The notes under the pieces were generated by a model. It was not told where the DNA came from, did not search any database, and saw only the letters and a program-made list of their open reading frames with translations. From Candidatus Aminicenantota bacterium (GTDB lineage Bacteria > Acidobacteriota > Aminicenantia > UBA2199): a stretch of DNA of 29,926 bases. Both the position numbers and the translations under genes were made by a program. Where the stretch lies: positions 1 to 29,926 of the forward strand of contig JAGLQA010000214.1 of the NCBI GenBank assembly GCA_023137075.1, given 5' to 3'. Positions 1 through 8,847 of the stretch are shown in pieces (the stretch's first letter is position 1; each line of letters begins with the position of its first letter).

Positions 1-561
1 CTCCAGGTGTTCAAAAACTGCCGTGAACGGGTAAGGACCATGGGATTGGTCCACGAGGAATTGTATCGTTCCCGGAGCCTATCGAGCATAGATTTCAAGG
101 AATATATCAACAGGCTGATTAGCCATTTGCTCGATTCCTACTCCCTGAACCCGGGGCAGGTACAGCTAAAAATGGAAATCGAAGAAGCCTTTTTCGACAT
201 CGGAACCACCATTCCCTTAGGGCTGATCCTAAATGAACTCATAACCAATTCCCTGAAACACGCATTCCCGGATAACAAAGAAGGAGAACTTTATATTTAC
301 CTGGGAAAAAGCAAGGATGATAAATTCGATCAAACACTGGTGGTGGGTGACACCGGTGTCGGCCTTTCAAAAGAAATTGATTTCCGGAAAAATAACAGCT
401 TTGGCATGTTGTTAGTAAATACCCTGGTAAAACAACTGCGGGGTGTCATAAGCTGCGAAACCGAAACAGGCACCAGGTTTACCGTAAATTTCAAACACCT
501 ACTCCCTAAAAGCCGGGCACCTGCAAAAACCGGTAATATCCGAAGGATAAAAAATGACTGA
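1..561 (+). CDS. HisKA_2-family sensor histidine kinase, C-terminal part (5' end outside window)
   Basis: The reading frame is open from the first base, so the gene begins upstream of the window. The visible part starts inside the dimerisation/phosphotransfer domain: the stretch ending in TMGLVHEELYRS matches the second helix of the HisKA_2 type (compare IALVHEKLYQS in the next gene). A HATPase_c domain follows, with the N-box LILNELITNSLKHAFP and the G-box GDTGVGLS. The phospho-accepting His lies outside the window. It would phosphorylate a response regulator; the input domain cannot be seen. Its last 8 bases overlap the next gene, so the two are probably translationally coupled and act in one pathway. 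Confidence 0.9.
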   Translation, partial: LQVFKNCRERVRTMGLVHEELYRSRSLSSIDFKEYINRLISHLLDSYSLNPGQVQLKMEIEEAFFDIGTTIPLGLILNELITNSLKHAFPDNKEGELYIYLGKSKDDKFDQTLVVGDTGVGLSKEIDFRKNNSFGMLLVNTLVKQLRGVISCETETGTRFTVNFKHLLPKSRAPAKTGNIRRIKND

Positions 562-1714
562 GAGCTTCGATACAATGAATACCATATTAGTCGTCGATGA
601 CGATCCTTATATGTTCAATGTGCTGGCCGACTTTATGAGAGAAGCCGGTTATAAGGTACTACTTGCCACCAGGGCGGAAACCGTGTTTGAAACAATCGGC
701 CGGGAGCTACCCGACATCATTCTGTTAGACATTAACCTGCCCGGAATAACCGGATTCGAAATTGCCGCGCGCCTCAAGGCAAACCGGAGAACCCGCGGTA
801 TACCGGTTATTTTTATGAGCGCCCGCACCGACTCGAAAGATAAAGTCAGGGCCTTCGACTTAGGAGCCGTCGATTACATTACCAAACCCATCAACTTAGA
901 AGAAGGCGCCGCCCGCATCAACACACACCTGACGATTCGCAACCTGCAAAAGAGCCTCGAAGATAGAAACGCCAGGCTCAGCCGTGAAATTGCAGAACGA
1001 AAAAAGGTTGAGGAAGCGCTCAGGAGGAGCGAAGAACAGATCAAAGCTTCACTTACAGAAAAAGAAGTACTACTTAAAGAAATCCACCACCGGGTCAAGA
1101 ACAACCTGCAGATCATTAACAGCCTGTTAAATCTTCAATCACGCGGAATTAAAGACCAGGAGAGCCGGGATATATTTGAAAAGTGCAAGAACCGCATCGA
1201 TTCCATCGCGTTGGTACATGAAAAATTATACCAATCCGAAGACCTGGCCAATGTCAATTTCGGTGAATACGTCAATACCCTGGCGGTACGCTTATTCGAT
1301 GCTTACTCCTCCAGGTTGCCCGATGTTGAATTGAAGGTAAATGTGGAAAGTATCTACCTGCAGGTAAACCAGGCTATCCCCTGTGCCTTAGTTATCAATG
1401 AACTGGTTATGAATTCGATTAAACATGGATTCCCCACCGGCAAAGGCGGAGAAATCGCAATAGAGATCAAGCTGTTAGATGCCGATAAGGTGTCGTTAAG
1501 TGTAGCCGATAACGGCGTCGGCCTGCCGAAGGATTTTAAAATTGATACCCCCGTCACCTTAGGGATGCAGATCATCAATGCCTTAATCGGTCAATTACAC
1601 GGTACACTGGAGGTGGACAAAAGCAAAGGAACAAAATTTATTATCGATTTCCCCCAAAAAAGTGATCGAGATAAAAAAAATGAAGAAGAACGGCTGTTAA
1701 AAAGTAAACACTAA
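554..1714 (+). CDS. Response-regulator/HisKA_2 hybrid histidine kinase
   Basis: Cytoplasmic protein of 386 aa with no membrane segment. Residues about 10-125 form a receiver domain: acidic pocket D15-D17, phospho-acceptor D59 in LLDINLPG, switch S89 and K111-P112. Residues about 130-170 are a charged coiled coil. HisKA_2 follows with EIHHRVKNNLQ, where H178 is the likely phosphorylated His. The HATPase_c domain has LVINELVMNSIKHGFP and DNGVGLP. The receiver-first order suggests a kinase switched by phosphorylation from an upstream kinase, possibly the overlapping gene before it (inference). The start at 554 has AAGG about 7 nt upstream; a second ATG at 575 would remove only seven residues and keep the receiver. 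Confidence 0.9.
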   Translation: MTESFDTMNTILVVDDDPYMFNVLADFMREAGYKVLLATRAETVFETIGRELPDIILLDINLPGITGFEIAARLKANRRTRGIPVIFMSARTDSKDKVRAFDLGAVDYITKPINLEEGAARINTHLTIRNLQKSLEDRNARLSREIAERKKVEEALRRSEEQIKASLTEKEVLLKEIHHRVKNNLQIINSLLNLQSRGIKDQESRDIFEKCKNRIDSIALVHEKLYQSEDLANVNFGEYVNTLAVRLFDAYSSRLPDVELKVNVESIYLQVNQAIPCALVINELVMNSIKHGFPTGKGGEIAIEIKLLDADKVSLSVADNGVGLPKDFKIDTPVTLGMQIINALIGQLHGTLEVDKSKGTKFIIDFPQKSDRDKKNEEERLLKSKH

Positions 1715-1758
1715 AGAGGCAGCAGCCTCGAAAAAAAATGTTTTGTAGGAGGTAAAAG

Positions 1759-2985
1759 ATGAGTGAAAATAACAGCGAAGAGGGGAAAAAACAGGAAGCG
1801 CTGAAACAAATTATCAAAGACCTGCATGCCGGTGTTCCTGTCAAGCAATTACAAAAACAGTTTGCCCGGTTGATTAAAAACACCTCTCCTGAGGAAATTG
1901 CCGATATGGAAAATGCGTTGCTCCGGGAAGGATTTCCGGTCTCGGAAATCCAGAAGTTGTGCGATGTTCATGCCCAGGTATTTGAGAAGGCGCTGACAAA
2001 AGTCAAAAAGGTCACGAAAATACCGGGCCACCCGGTCTACACCCTTGTCCAGGAAAACAAGATGGCTAAAAAGATTATCAAAAAATTATCGAAAACAGCC
2101 AAAAAATTAAAAAAACCGGATCCAAAGGAAGAGGATATTGCTGAATTTAAAGAAGGCTTCGGTATACTGAAGGAAATTGTGAAACATTACCAGCGTAAAG
2201 AGAACCAGCTTTTCCCGGCTTTGGAAGAAAAAGGATTTACCGGCCCCACCACGATAATGTGGGGGAAACACGATGAAATCCGCGATCATTTAAAGAAGAC
2301 CGAAATATTGATGAATGAGAAAGACTGGGCCGGTTTGGCCAAACATTTCAAAACCCTTGTCTCCGCGATTAAGAAAATGATTTTCTTAGAAGAGAAGATT
2401 CTCTATCCCACATCGGTGAAAAAATTGGACACCATGGACTGGGTCAAAATCAAAAGGGGTGGAAGTGAGATCGGCTATGCCTGGGTAACCCCCTCCAACC
2501 TCTGGGACGCCAATCTTGCCGAAGCAAAAAAAGGAGAACAAAAAATGGAAAAAACCGGATCGCAAAAATCAGGGACAGATAACGAAAAAATTAAATTGGA
2601 AGAAGGGTATCTCACCCCTGAACAATTAACCCTTATGTTAAAAAAACTGCCGGTTGACATTACCTTTGTCGATGAAAACGACAAAGTGTGTTTTTACTCG
2701 GCCAGTGAAGACCGGATTTTTCCCAGGAGCCCGGCAATCATCGGCCGGGCAGTACAAAACTGTCACCCACCCAAAAGTGTCCATATCGTGGCAGGTATCC
2801 TCAAGAACTTCAAAGAGAAGAAAAAGGATGCGGCCGAGTTCTGGCTGCAGTTAGACGGTAAGTTTATCCACATCCGTTATTTTCCCGTGTATGACGCACA
2901 GGGTGAATACAAAGGTGTGATTGAAGTTTCACAGGAGGTATCCGGCATCCGGGCATTAATAGGAGAACGGCGCATCCTCGATTAG
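1759..2985 (+). CDS. DUF438 / hemerythrin-like / PAS domain protein
   Basis: 408 aa, cytoplasmic. Residues about 15-85 match the helical DUF438 N-terminal domain. Residues 91-220 resemble a hemerythrin-type HHE bundle, with candidate iron ligands H91, H143, E148, H171 and E211/E212 (KHYQRKENQLFP and MWGKHDEIRDH). Residues 260-280 are a Lys/Glu-rich linker. Residues about 285-405 are a PAS domain typical of this family (LPVDITFVDENDKVCFYS, then GRAVQNCHPPKSVHIV). Known family members are predicted O2/redox or iron sensors; function here is inference. AGGAGG lies 6 nt before the ATG. It follows two histidine kinases by 44 bp and may supply their redox input. Confidence 0.88.
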   Translation: MSENNSEEGKKQEALKQIIKDLHAGVPVKQLQKQFARLIKNTSPEEIADMENALLREGFPVSEIQKLCDVHAQVFEKALTKVKKVTKIPGHPVYTLVQENKMAKKIIKKLSKTAKKLKKPDPKEEDIAEFKEGFGILKEIVKHYQRKENQLFPALEEKGFTGPTTIMWGKHDEIRDHLKKTEILMNEKDWAGLAKHFKTLVSAIKKMIFLEEKILYPTSVKKLDTMDWVKIKRGGSEIGYAWVTPSNLWDANLAEAKKGEQKMEKTGSQKSGTDNEKIKLEEGYLTPEQLTLMLKKLPVDITFVDENDKVCFYSASEDRIFPRSPAIIGRAVQNCHPPKSVHIVAGILKNFKEKKKDAAEFWLQLDGKFIHIRYFPVYDAQGEYKGVIEVSQEVSGIRALIGERRILD

Positions 2986-3015
2986 GTAATCCCAAACCGG
3001 AATAAAGAACTCTGA

Positions 3016-3759
3016 ATGCTCTATGCAAAGAACGTTCCCATAAAAGAAAAAAACTTTATTCTGGAATTGCATGATGTTACGCCCCTTTTTTCGGGTGAAT
3101 TTGCCGCCATGCAGCGATTGGCCAAAGAAATGGGGGCCGTCGAACCGGTTTTCTTGTGGACGCCCCGCTGGGCCGGCCGGAAATCTAACGAAGGGGACCG
3201 AAAATTCGGCAAACGTTTCGGCTCCCTAACCGGAGAGATCGTTTTACATGGTTACTCACACCATTCTCCCGGAACATACCGGGATAAAATATTGTATGGA
3301 GAGCCTGTAGGTTCCGAATTCAAACACCTCAAAAAAGAAAAAGCCTATGATCTAATAAAAAAAGGGAAAACCATGTTGGAAAATTGGAGCGGGAAACCGG
3401 TGAACTGGTTCTGTGCGCCCCGCTGGCACTATGGAAAAGGCACAATTGCGGCCCTGCATGAACTGGGTTTCACGGGCTATTTTAAAAAAAACCGGGTCGT
3501 CTTTCTCGAAGGTGGAGCCGTACCGGTTCCGGTTCTCTCCTTTGACAACGGTGCCAGGGAGGTCATCGATGGGGTGAACCGTATGCTGCGAAAAAGACTG
3601 GTAAAAAAATTATTAAGCCGGCCCGGGCTTTTCCGGCTGGCCCTTCATCCCCGTGATATGAGAAATCCCGGAATCCTGGGAGAAATCAAACAAATTTGTA
3701 ATCGCTTAAAAAACGAAGGCTGGCGCCCGGTTCCGTTAGACAAAAGCCGTTGTTTGTGA
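3016..3759 (+). CDS. DUF2334-type polysaccharide deacetylase-like protein
   Basis: 247 aa without signal peptide. The motif order fits the DUF2334 branch of the NodB/polysaccharide deacetylase fold: LELHDVTP (H19, D20), VLHGYSHHSP (H78, H82 as likely metal ligands), FCAPRWHYG (135-140) and a final LALHPRDM (H211). Such enzymes hydrolyse N-acetyl groups on sugars or short-chain carbohydrate; the substrate is unknown here. The ATG at 3016 follows an in-frame stop directly, so it is the earliest start, although no good ribosome binding site is seen. The next two genes are glycosyltransferases, which supports a role in building or trimming an envelope glycan. Confidence 0.8.
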   Translation: MLYAKNVPIKEKNFILELHDVTPLFSGEFAAMQRLAKEMGAVEPVFLWTPRWAGRKSNEGDRKFGKRFGSLTGEIVLHGYSHHSPGTYRDKILYGEPVGSEFKHLKKEKAYDLIKKGKTMLENWSGKPVNWFCAPRWHYGKGTIAALHELGFTGYFKKNRVVFLEGGAVPVPVLSFDNGAREVIDGVNRMLRKRLVKKLLSRPGLFRLALHPRDMRNPGILGEIKQICNRLKNEGWRPVPLDKSRCL

Positions 3760-3776
3760 TATACAAAATATTGCTC

Positions 3777-4586
3777 ATGAAACCAAAAGATAGCGAAACC
3801 TTAAATCTCACGGACGTTACCTTTAATATCCCTATCCGCTTTGACTCCCGGGAGAGGAAAGAAAACGTGGAGTTAGTGGTCGAATATTTACTGCGCCACT
3901 TAAACGCTCATATTATCATCTGCGAGGAATCCCGGGGAAAAATGTTTTCTCATTTGCAGGAGTATGGTTGTAAATATATCTATATTTACTCCGAAAAACC
4001 GCATCTGCACCGCACCAGGTGCCTGAACCTGATGGCAAAAAAAAGCAAAACCCCCATTATCTGTAACTATGATTCCGATGTTTTGCTGCATCCAGGGCAA
4101 TACCTGGAAGCCGCTGCCGCGATACGCCGGAACGAATACGACGCCTGCTTCCCCTATGACGGTAGATTTTACAACCTGGCGAGGCATTATTATAAAACCA
4201 TAAAAGAGACCCTCTCTCTATCCAGGCTTAACGAAAAAAAATGCCCCCTATTAAACCGTAGATCTATCGGTGGCGCGCTCTTCTGGAATAAAGAGGCGTT
4301 CTTTGCCGGGGGCATGGAGAACGAAAATTTTATCGGTTGGGGGTATGAAGACAATGAATTAGTGGAACGGTTTACCGGGCTGGGTTTTACCTTCGGCAGG
4401 GCAGCGGGCGGTTTGTTTCACTTAGATCATCCCCGCGAACCGGTCGGTTCCTTCAATTCCCTGAAAAAAATAGCCGGTTATATCCGCAGTCCTATTTTGA
4501 AAAACAATAAGCGGGAATATAACAAAGTAAAAGCCATGTCAAAAGAAGAGCTATCGGCATACATAAAAACCTGGAACAAATCCTGA
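3777..4586 (+). CDS. GT7-like (galactosyltransferase-type) glycosyltransferase
   Basis: 269 aa from the ATG at 3777. GT-A fold features are visible: an N-terminal strand motif NIPIRFDSRERKENV, the metal-binding DSD at 99-101 (ICNYDSDVLLHP), and the acceptor-side block GGALFWNKEAFFAGG followed by GWGYEDNELVERF, which is characteristic of the GT7/beta-1,4-galactosyltransferase C-terminal domain. A later HLDHPR may give the metal-binding His. It should transfer a sugar from a nucleotide donor to a glycan; donor and acceptor cannot be read from sequence. Frame-compatible GTG (3756) and TTG (3750) starts lie upstream, overlapping the previous gene; none has a clear ribosome binding site. Its stop overlaps the next start (TGATG). 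Confidence 0.83.
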   Translation: MKPKDSETLNLTDVTFNIPIRFDSRERKENVELVVEYLLRHLNAHIIICEESRGKMFSHLQEYGCKYIYIYSEKPHLHRTRCLNLMAKKSKTPIICNYDSDVLLHPGQYLEAAAAIRRNEYDACFPYDGRFYNLARHYYKTIKETLSLSRLNEKKCPLLNRRSIGGALFWNKEAFFAGGMENENFIGWGYEDNELVERFTGLGFTFGRAAGGLFHLDHPREPVGSFNSLKKIAGYIRSPILKNNKREYNKVKAMSKEELSAYIKTWNKS

Positions 4587-6034
4587 TGGACACATTTGAA
4601 CAGCACTATTTTAAAGCACTCGGATTAATCATCTTTCTACTTGCGGTAATCGTACTGCAGACAGCCATGAACCGGGGATTCAGCATCGATGAATTTGAAC
4701 ATATTCACAGCGCCTGGTATATCCGGCAGGGTTATACACCCTATAGTGACTTTTTCCAGCACCACCATCCGCTGTTGTGGTGCCTGCTCCTTCCCTTCCT
4801 GCATGTTTTCGGACACTCTGCCGATATTCTACTCATCCTGCGATTTTTTATGTTTCTCATGACCCTCGGTATTGCCCTTTTAATATACCTGGTAACGGGG
4901 AGATTAGTGGCAGCCGGACCTATCTCAAGCGATAAGCCTATGCGCCAATCTAAAGAGGCGGGCCTCTTATCCGTGGTTTTTCTCCTATCCACCGTGATGT
5001 TTGTCGTATTCGGTATCCAGATCAGGCCCGATATTCCCCAGGTTCTCTTTGGGTTACTTTCGCTGTACTTCCTTATCCGCTTCTTCGGGGAAAAAAAGAA
5101 CTCCTATATGGTGTTTACCGGGTTTTCGGCCTCCATCTCTTTCCTGTTCCTGCAAAAGACGATCTTCCTGCTGATCGCTTACGGCATTATTTTTGTATAT
5201 AAATTGCTGCGCCGGGAAATTTCCTTTAAGCCGGTTCTTTTTTTTTCGATCTCTTTCCTGGCCCCCCTTTCGCTTTTCCTGTTCTACCTGTTTTTTTCAG
5301 GTTCCATGAATGATTATATCCTGACCAACTGGCTGCTTAATATGAATTTTGCCCGGGATGATAGTTTCTCGCTTTTTTTGACGTTAAATTATTATATATT
5401 AAAAGATCTTTTATTATGGTTATTTTCCTTTCTCTTTTTCCTGTCCCTGGTGCGGAACAGAAAAAAAACAGCCGGCGTCGTCAATATAACCGCTTTTATT
5501 TGCCTGGTTTTATTGGCAACTCTCTTCTTAATCAAGCGGCCCTGGGGGCACAATTTTTTGTTTCCCTTAAGCCTGCTCTCTATTCTGGCCGGATACTATC
5601 TCCATCATATTATTCTGAAATTCAGACTAAACGCGGCATACCGGGTTCTCATTCCGGTATTGATCCTATTAAGTTCCGGTTATTTTCTATTAGAGCGGTG
5701 CAAGAATACAAACCGGGCCGAAATCGAAAGGGCGAATTTTGTGATTCAAAATTCAACGGAGTCGGACCTCGTTTATGATGGCAAAAACCGGTTTAATCTC
5801 TTCCGGCCCGACCTGCATTATTTCTGGTTCTCTTTAAAGAAATCCCATGGTCTCGACACCTACAACCGGTTGACCAATAATCGTTTTGGTGACTATGACA
5901 TCCGCCGGTTAATCAAAACTAAAAAGCCGAAATTTATCTCCGATTTCAGGATCGATATCAAAAAGTGTGGTTTGAATACATTATACCGGAAAACACCCTA
6001 TGAAAATCTGTATATCCGCATCGACCCGAAGTAA
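4586..6034 (+). CDS. ArnT/PMT-like (GT39/GT83-type) polytopic membrane glycosyltransferase
   Basis: 482 aa with roughly ten hydrophobic segments and a C-terminal globular tail of about 100 aa. Just after the first membrane segment come SIDEFEHIHSAWY (D35-E36) and PYSDFFQHHHPL, the first-loop pattern of the C-type glycosyltransferases that use polyprenyl-phosphate sugar donors; the Asp there is the expected catalytic base. It would transfer a lipid-linked sugar to a glycan, lipid or protein on the outer side of the cytoplasmic membrane. The start overlaps the previous stop by one base, so it is probably co-translated with the GT7-like enzyme. Downstream is a short AT hairpin at about 6031-6047 that overlaps the stop; I do not count it as a proven terminator. 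Confidence 0.85.
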   Translation: MDTFEQHYFKALGLIIFLLAVIVLQTAMNRGFSIDEFEHIHSAWYIRQGYTPYSDFFQHHHPLLWCLLLPFLHVFGHSADILLILRFFMFLMTLGIALLIYLVTGRLVAAGPISSDKPMRQSKEAGLLSVVFLLSTVMFVVFGIQIRPDIPQVLFGLLSLYFLIRFFGEKKNSYMVFTGFSASISFLFLQKTIFLLIAYGIIFVYKLLRREISFKPVLFFSISFLAPLSLFLFYLFFSGSMNDYILTNWLLNMNFARDDSFSLFLTLNYYILKDLLLWLFSFLFFLSLVRNRKKTAGVVNITAFICLVLLATLFLIKRPWGHNFLFPLSLLSILAGYYLHHIILKFRLNAAYRVLIPVLILLSSGYFLLERCKNTNRAEIERANFVIQNSTESDLVYDGKNRFNLFRPDLHYFWFSLKKSHGLDTYNRLTNNRFGDYDIRRLIKTKKPKFISDFRIDIKKCGLNTLYRKTPYENLYIRIDPK

Positions 6035-6253
6035 AAAAACTTTTTACAAAAAGGTGGGCTGCTGGAACCGGTCTAATACCCGGATGCCCCCGAGCAGGCG
6101 GTCGAAATTTTTGCTGCCCGAATTTGAACTAGTTGATGTGGAGAGAAGTAAAAATTTATAAACTATTACCCTCTTAAAATACCGGTGAATCGATAATAGG
6201 CAAAAAAAAGGAAAACCTTTATAAAGTAAGGCGAAAGAAAGTTAACTAAATAT

Positions 6254-6259
6254 TATATT
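6254..6259 (+). promoter_or_regulatory. Possible -10 element for a leaderless transcript
   Basis: TATATT ends 6 bases before the ATG at 6266, and no Shine-Dalgarno sequence precedes that ATG. This spacing would put the transcription start at or next to the start codon. No convincing -35 box is visible 16-19 bases upstream, so the call is weak alone; it is supported by similar layouts at 14011 and 29699. Confidence 0.3.
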
Positions 6260-6265
6260 GAGAAT

Positions 6266-7600
6266 ATGAGAAACTACGTGTTGTCCTCTGTTGGCCTGGT
6301 TTTATCATTGGCCGTGATTGTCGGATGTAGTCATTCGCGTTATCTGAACAATGGAAGCGGAAAAACGATAATTCAAGGGGAATTTCCCGGAGCCGATTTG
6401 GAGATAGCCGGGGTAAAAAAAGAGGATGCGGACACGGGAAAGGATCCGGTCAGGCTCTATGTGCGGGGAAACGGCAAGACGCAGAGTGGCGCTAAACTTA
6501 TTCTAAAAATCTCCGGTCTGAAACCCGGCATCCGGGTTTACTGGTCCTTTGAGTACAAGAAAGGGCCGTTAAATAGATGGGGTATAATAAATATGAATCC
6601 CTTTACCGCCTGTGCCCCGTTTACCTTTCATGAAAAAGACAATTCAACGATAAGCGATGAAAAGGGGGAAACCCGGGTTCGTTTTACCGGGACAACCTAT
6701 GCCGGGGATTCCTTCCGCGTCGGGGCCGGTTTTTATCCCGGGGAAGACACAAAGCGGTCATTCGAAAATAGTGAAATCAAATCGAAACGGCTCGTGGTAT
6801 GGAAGCTGATGTACTTAGAGCAGCCCAAAATCCTGAAAAATGTCCGGTTCCCCCAAAGCACCTGGGAATTGGTGCGCTCCAACTTAGAGAGGTTGAACAT
6901 CGAAGTCCATATCACAAATACCTTCGTCGAGATAGACCCCTTTCATCCGAAAATGTCGCGTTACTTCAGGGGATCAGCAAATGATCCCCGCTATGGCCCC
7001 GGCAAATCATCCGATATAACATCGGTATTATCGAAAATTAGCAGCAATTTATCCGACGGCCGGCCCGAAACGATAAATGTGGTGATTTTAGGAGCTATAT
7101 CGAAAGAGCATGATTTGCTAAAGGATTCTCCCTTATCTTCTTATAATCCGCCCCAGCCCGCCGATTATAATTACGCCTATAGAAAAAAGGATGTCGACCC
7201 CGCTGAATTTCTGGGTTACGGTACGGCGGCAGCCATGATTGGCGATTGCCCAACCGTCTTTGTCTGGGCCGACTACTGGTGTGTATTTCATAAAATAGTC
7301 AAAACCGGTTTTGACAGAACCCTGAACAGGGTTATATTACATGAATTGGGGCACCATTTGCTGCGGTCTCAAATGGGCAAGGCAGGGGAGATTTTAGACG
7401 AAAAAGGTCATCTACGCGAAAAGGTAACCATAAAACGAAGTATAATGAACGGTTATAAGGTCATGCAAATGAGCCAGTCGGGCAGGTTTGTTCTCAGTCC
7501 CAGCCTCGTCCGGCAGGAGAGGAAATTTATACGCAATCCCACCTGGCATCCGCAGGTTGAGAGGTTGATCCGGCAGTATTATATCCCCCCGCGCCGGTAG
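6266..7600 (+). CDS. Lipoprotein with metzincin-like HExxH metallopeptidase site
   Basis: 444 aa. The N-terminus is a lipoprotein signal (hydrophobic stretch ending LAVIVGC, lipidated C21), so the protein should be anchored at the outer face of a membrane. Residues about 60-170 look like a beta-rich domain of unknown type. The C-terminal half contains VILHELGHHLL (H359, E360, H363), a zinc-protease signature, followed about 30 residues later by SIMNG, which resembles the Met-turn of metzincins. A third zinc ligand is not certain; the His in EKGH is a candidate. Peptidase activity is inferred from these motifs only. The gene stands alone between the glycosyltransferase cluster and a signalling operon. 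Confidence 0.72.
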   Translation: MRNYVLSSVGLVLSLAVIVGCSHSRYLNNGSGKTIIQGEFPGADLEIAGVKKEDADTGKDPVRLYVRGNGKTQSGAKLILKISGLKPGIRVYWSFEYKKGPLNRWGIINMNPFTACAPFTFHEKDNSTISDEKGETRVRFTGTTYAGDSFRVGAGFYPGEDTKRSFENSEIKSKRLVVWKLMYLEQPKILKNVRFPQSTWELVRSNLERLNIEVHITNTFVEIDPFHPKMSRYFRGSANDPRYGPGKSSDITSVLSKISSNLSDGRPETINVVILGAISKEHDLLKDSPLSSYNPPQPADYNYAYRKKDVDPAEFLGYGTAAAMIGDCPTVFVWADYWCVFHKIVKTGFDRTLNRVILHELGHHLLRSQMGKAGEILDEKGHLREKVTIKRSIMNGYKVMQMSQSGRFVLSPSLVRQERKFIRNPTWHPQVERLIRQYYIPPRR

Positions 7601-7649
7601 CAAGAGGAAAAATGTCACAAAATCTTTTTTTGCACCGAAAGTTGTAAGT

Positions 7650-7678
7650 TTTACTTTTAAGTTGTACAATATTATAAT
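7650..7678 (+). promoter_or_regulatory. Sigma-70-type promoter for the response regulator/kinase operon
   Basis: TTTACT (7650-7655), a 17-bp spacer and TATAAT (7673-7678). The expected start near 7685 gives a leader of about 23 nt that includes AGAGG at 7696-7700, upstream of the ATG at 7708. Confidence 0.65.
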
Positions 7679-7707
7679 AAGATCTGCCTAAAAAAAGAGG
7701 TAAACAA

Positions 7708-8820
7708 ATGTATGAAAAATCAAAGAGATCGATTTTGATCGTTGATGATGACAACAAAGTATTGCAAAGTTTATCTTCCTGGTTGAAAAGCGAGGGGTTC
7801 GAGGTTCATGCAGCGGCAGGCAGTAATGAAGCATTAAAAATCATGAAAAGCAAAAATATCGATGTAACGCTGCTGGACTATAGGATGAGCAAAGAGGATG
7901 GCATAACACTGGCAAAACGCTTAATGGAAATCGATGAAAATTTAAAAATAATTATACTGACAGGTTTTACTTCCTACGAGTCCGCCGTTCGGGCGATGAA
8001 ATTGGGCGTCTATGACTACCTTTCAAAAAGTATGCCCAACGACAAGATTCTAAAGGTTATAAAAGGAGCAGTCCGGGAAAGAGAGGCAGACCACATTGCC
8101 AGAGAGAAAGATATCTTCGGGAAAAATGCAATAAAAATAGTCCTTTTTTGCGATCATTCTCTCATAAAGGAACGATTGGAGAGCTTTTCAAAAAACAACG
8201 CGCAATTCAAGCTGGTAAAATCCTTTCCCGAGATCAACCATATGAAAACAAAAAGTGTCTCCCAGGAAATCGATATCGCCCTGATATGCGCCAACTGCTG
8301 CCTAAAAACCTTTAAAGACGCCTATGTGGCCTTCCCGGAACTTTACCGCTGCTTCCCCGGGATCAAACCGGTCATTATTAATGAAAATTTTACGGATAAG
8401 GAAAAAGTCGAATTATTACGATTGGGAGTGAAAGGCTTTTCTTCCCGGGACTTAAGTTCAAGTCTACTTGAAAAAGCGCTAAGGCGAATAAAAAAAGGCG
8501 AAGTATGGGTGAGTAGACGGGTAACCAATTTAGCGTTGAAAGGCCTGATGGATTATAAAGCGACCCTGCAGCCCAAAAAAGAAATAACCGGGCTGACGGA
8601 AAGAGAAATAGAGATACTCAAAACCATGGCCTCCGGACTAAAAAACAGGGATATAGCCGATAAGTTGTTTATCAGTGAAAAAACCGTAAAAACACATATC
8701 AACCGGATATTCAGAAAATTAGGAGTGAATAACCGAACCCGGGCAATATTGACTGCAATGGAAAAAAAAATTTTTTCATCATTAGACAGCGACCGATTGC
8801 GGGAAACATTAAAAGAATGA
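7708..8820 (+). CDS. Tandem-receiver LuxR-type response regulator (paralogue 1)
   Basis: 370 aa. Residues 8-125 are a complete receiver: D13-D15, phospho-acceptor D57 (LLDYRM), switch T85 and K107. Residues about 145-280 look like a second, NarL-type receiver (ending LLRLGVKGFSSRDLS and a GEVWVSRRV linker), but its phosphorylation site is gone: the strand that should carry Asp reads IALICANC, the first acidic pair is reduced to CD, and the conserved Lys is Arg. Residues about 293-358 are a LuxR/NarL HTH (LTEREIEIL to KTVKTHINRIFRKLGV) that should bind DNA. It probably regulates transcription on a signal from the adjacent CHASE4 kinase (inference). A close paralogue lies at 10600-11673. Confidence 0.9.
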   Translation: MYEKSKRSILIVDDDNKVLQSLSSWLKSEGFEVHAAAGSNEALKIMKSKNIDVTLLDYRMSKEDGITLAKRLMEIDENLKIIILTGFTSYESAVRAMKLGVYDYLSKSMPNDKILKVIKGAVREREADHIAREKDIFGKNAIKIVLFCDHSLIKERLESFSKNNAQFKLVKSFPEINHMKTKSVSQEIDIALICANCCLKTFKDAYVAFPELYRCFPGIKPVIINENFTDKEKVELLRLGVKGFSSRDLSSSLLEKALRRIKKGEVWVSRRVTNLALKGLMDYKATLQPKKEITGLTEREIEILKTMASGLKNRDIADKLFISEKTVKTHINRIFRKLGVNNRTRAILTAMEKKIFSSLDSDRLRETLKE

Positions 8821-8847
8821 AGCAAAAAACAACACATTAATGCAGGT

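Noticed and set aside
3750..3776. TTG and GTG starts for the GT7-like gene inside the end of the deacetylase gene
   Set aside because: No ribosome binding site supports them; the ATG at 3777 keeps the whole domain. They cannot be fully excluded.
6031..6047. AT-only hairpin GTAAAAA-AAC-TTTTTAC overlapping the stop of the membrane glycosyltransferase
   Set aside because: It has no GC-rich stem and includes the stop codon, so it is too weak to call a terminator.
6035..6245. Open minus-strand frame of about 65 codons ending in a sequence like NFDRLLGGIRVLDRFQQPTFL
   Set aside because: No ATG, no ribosome binding site and no recognised similarity; it covers the leader of the 6266 gene. Probably chance or a gene relic; a protein search with the C-terminal 30 residues would decide.
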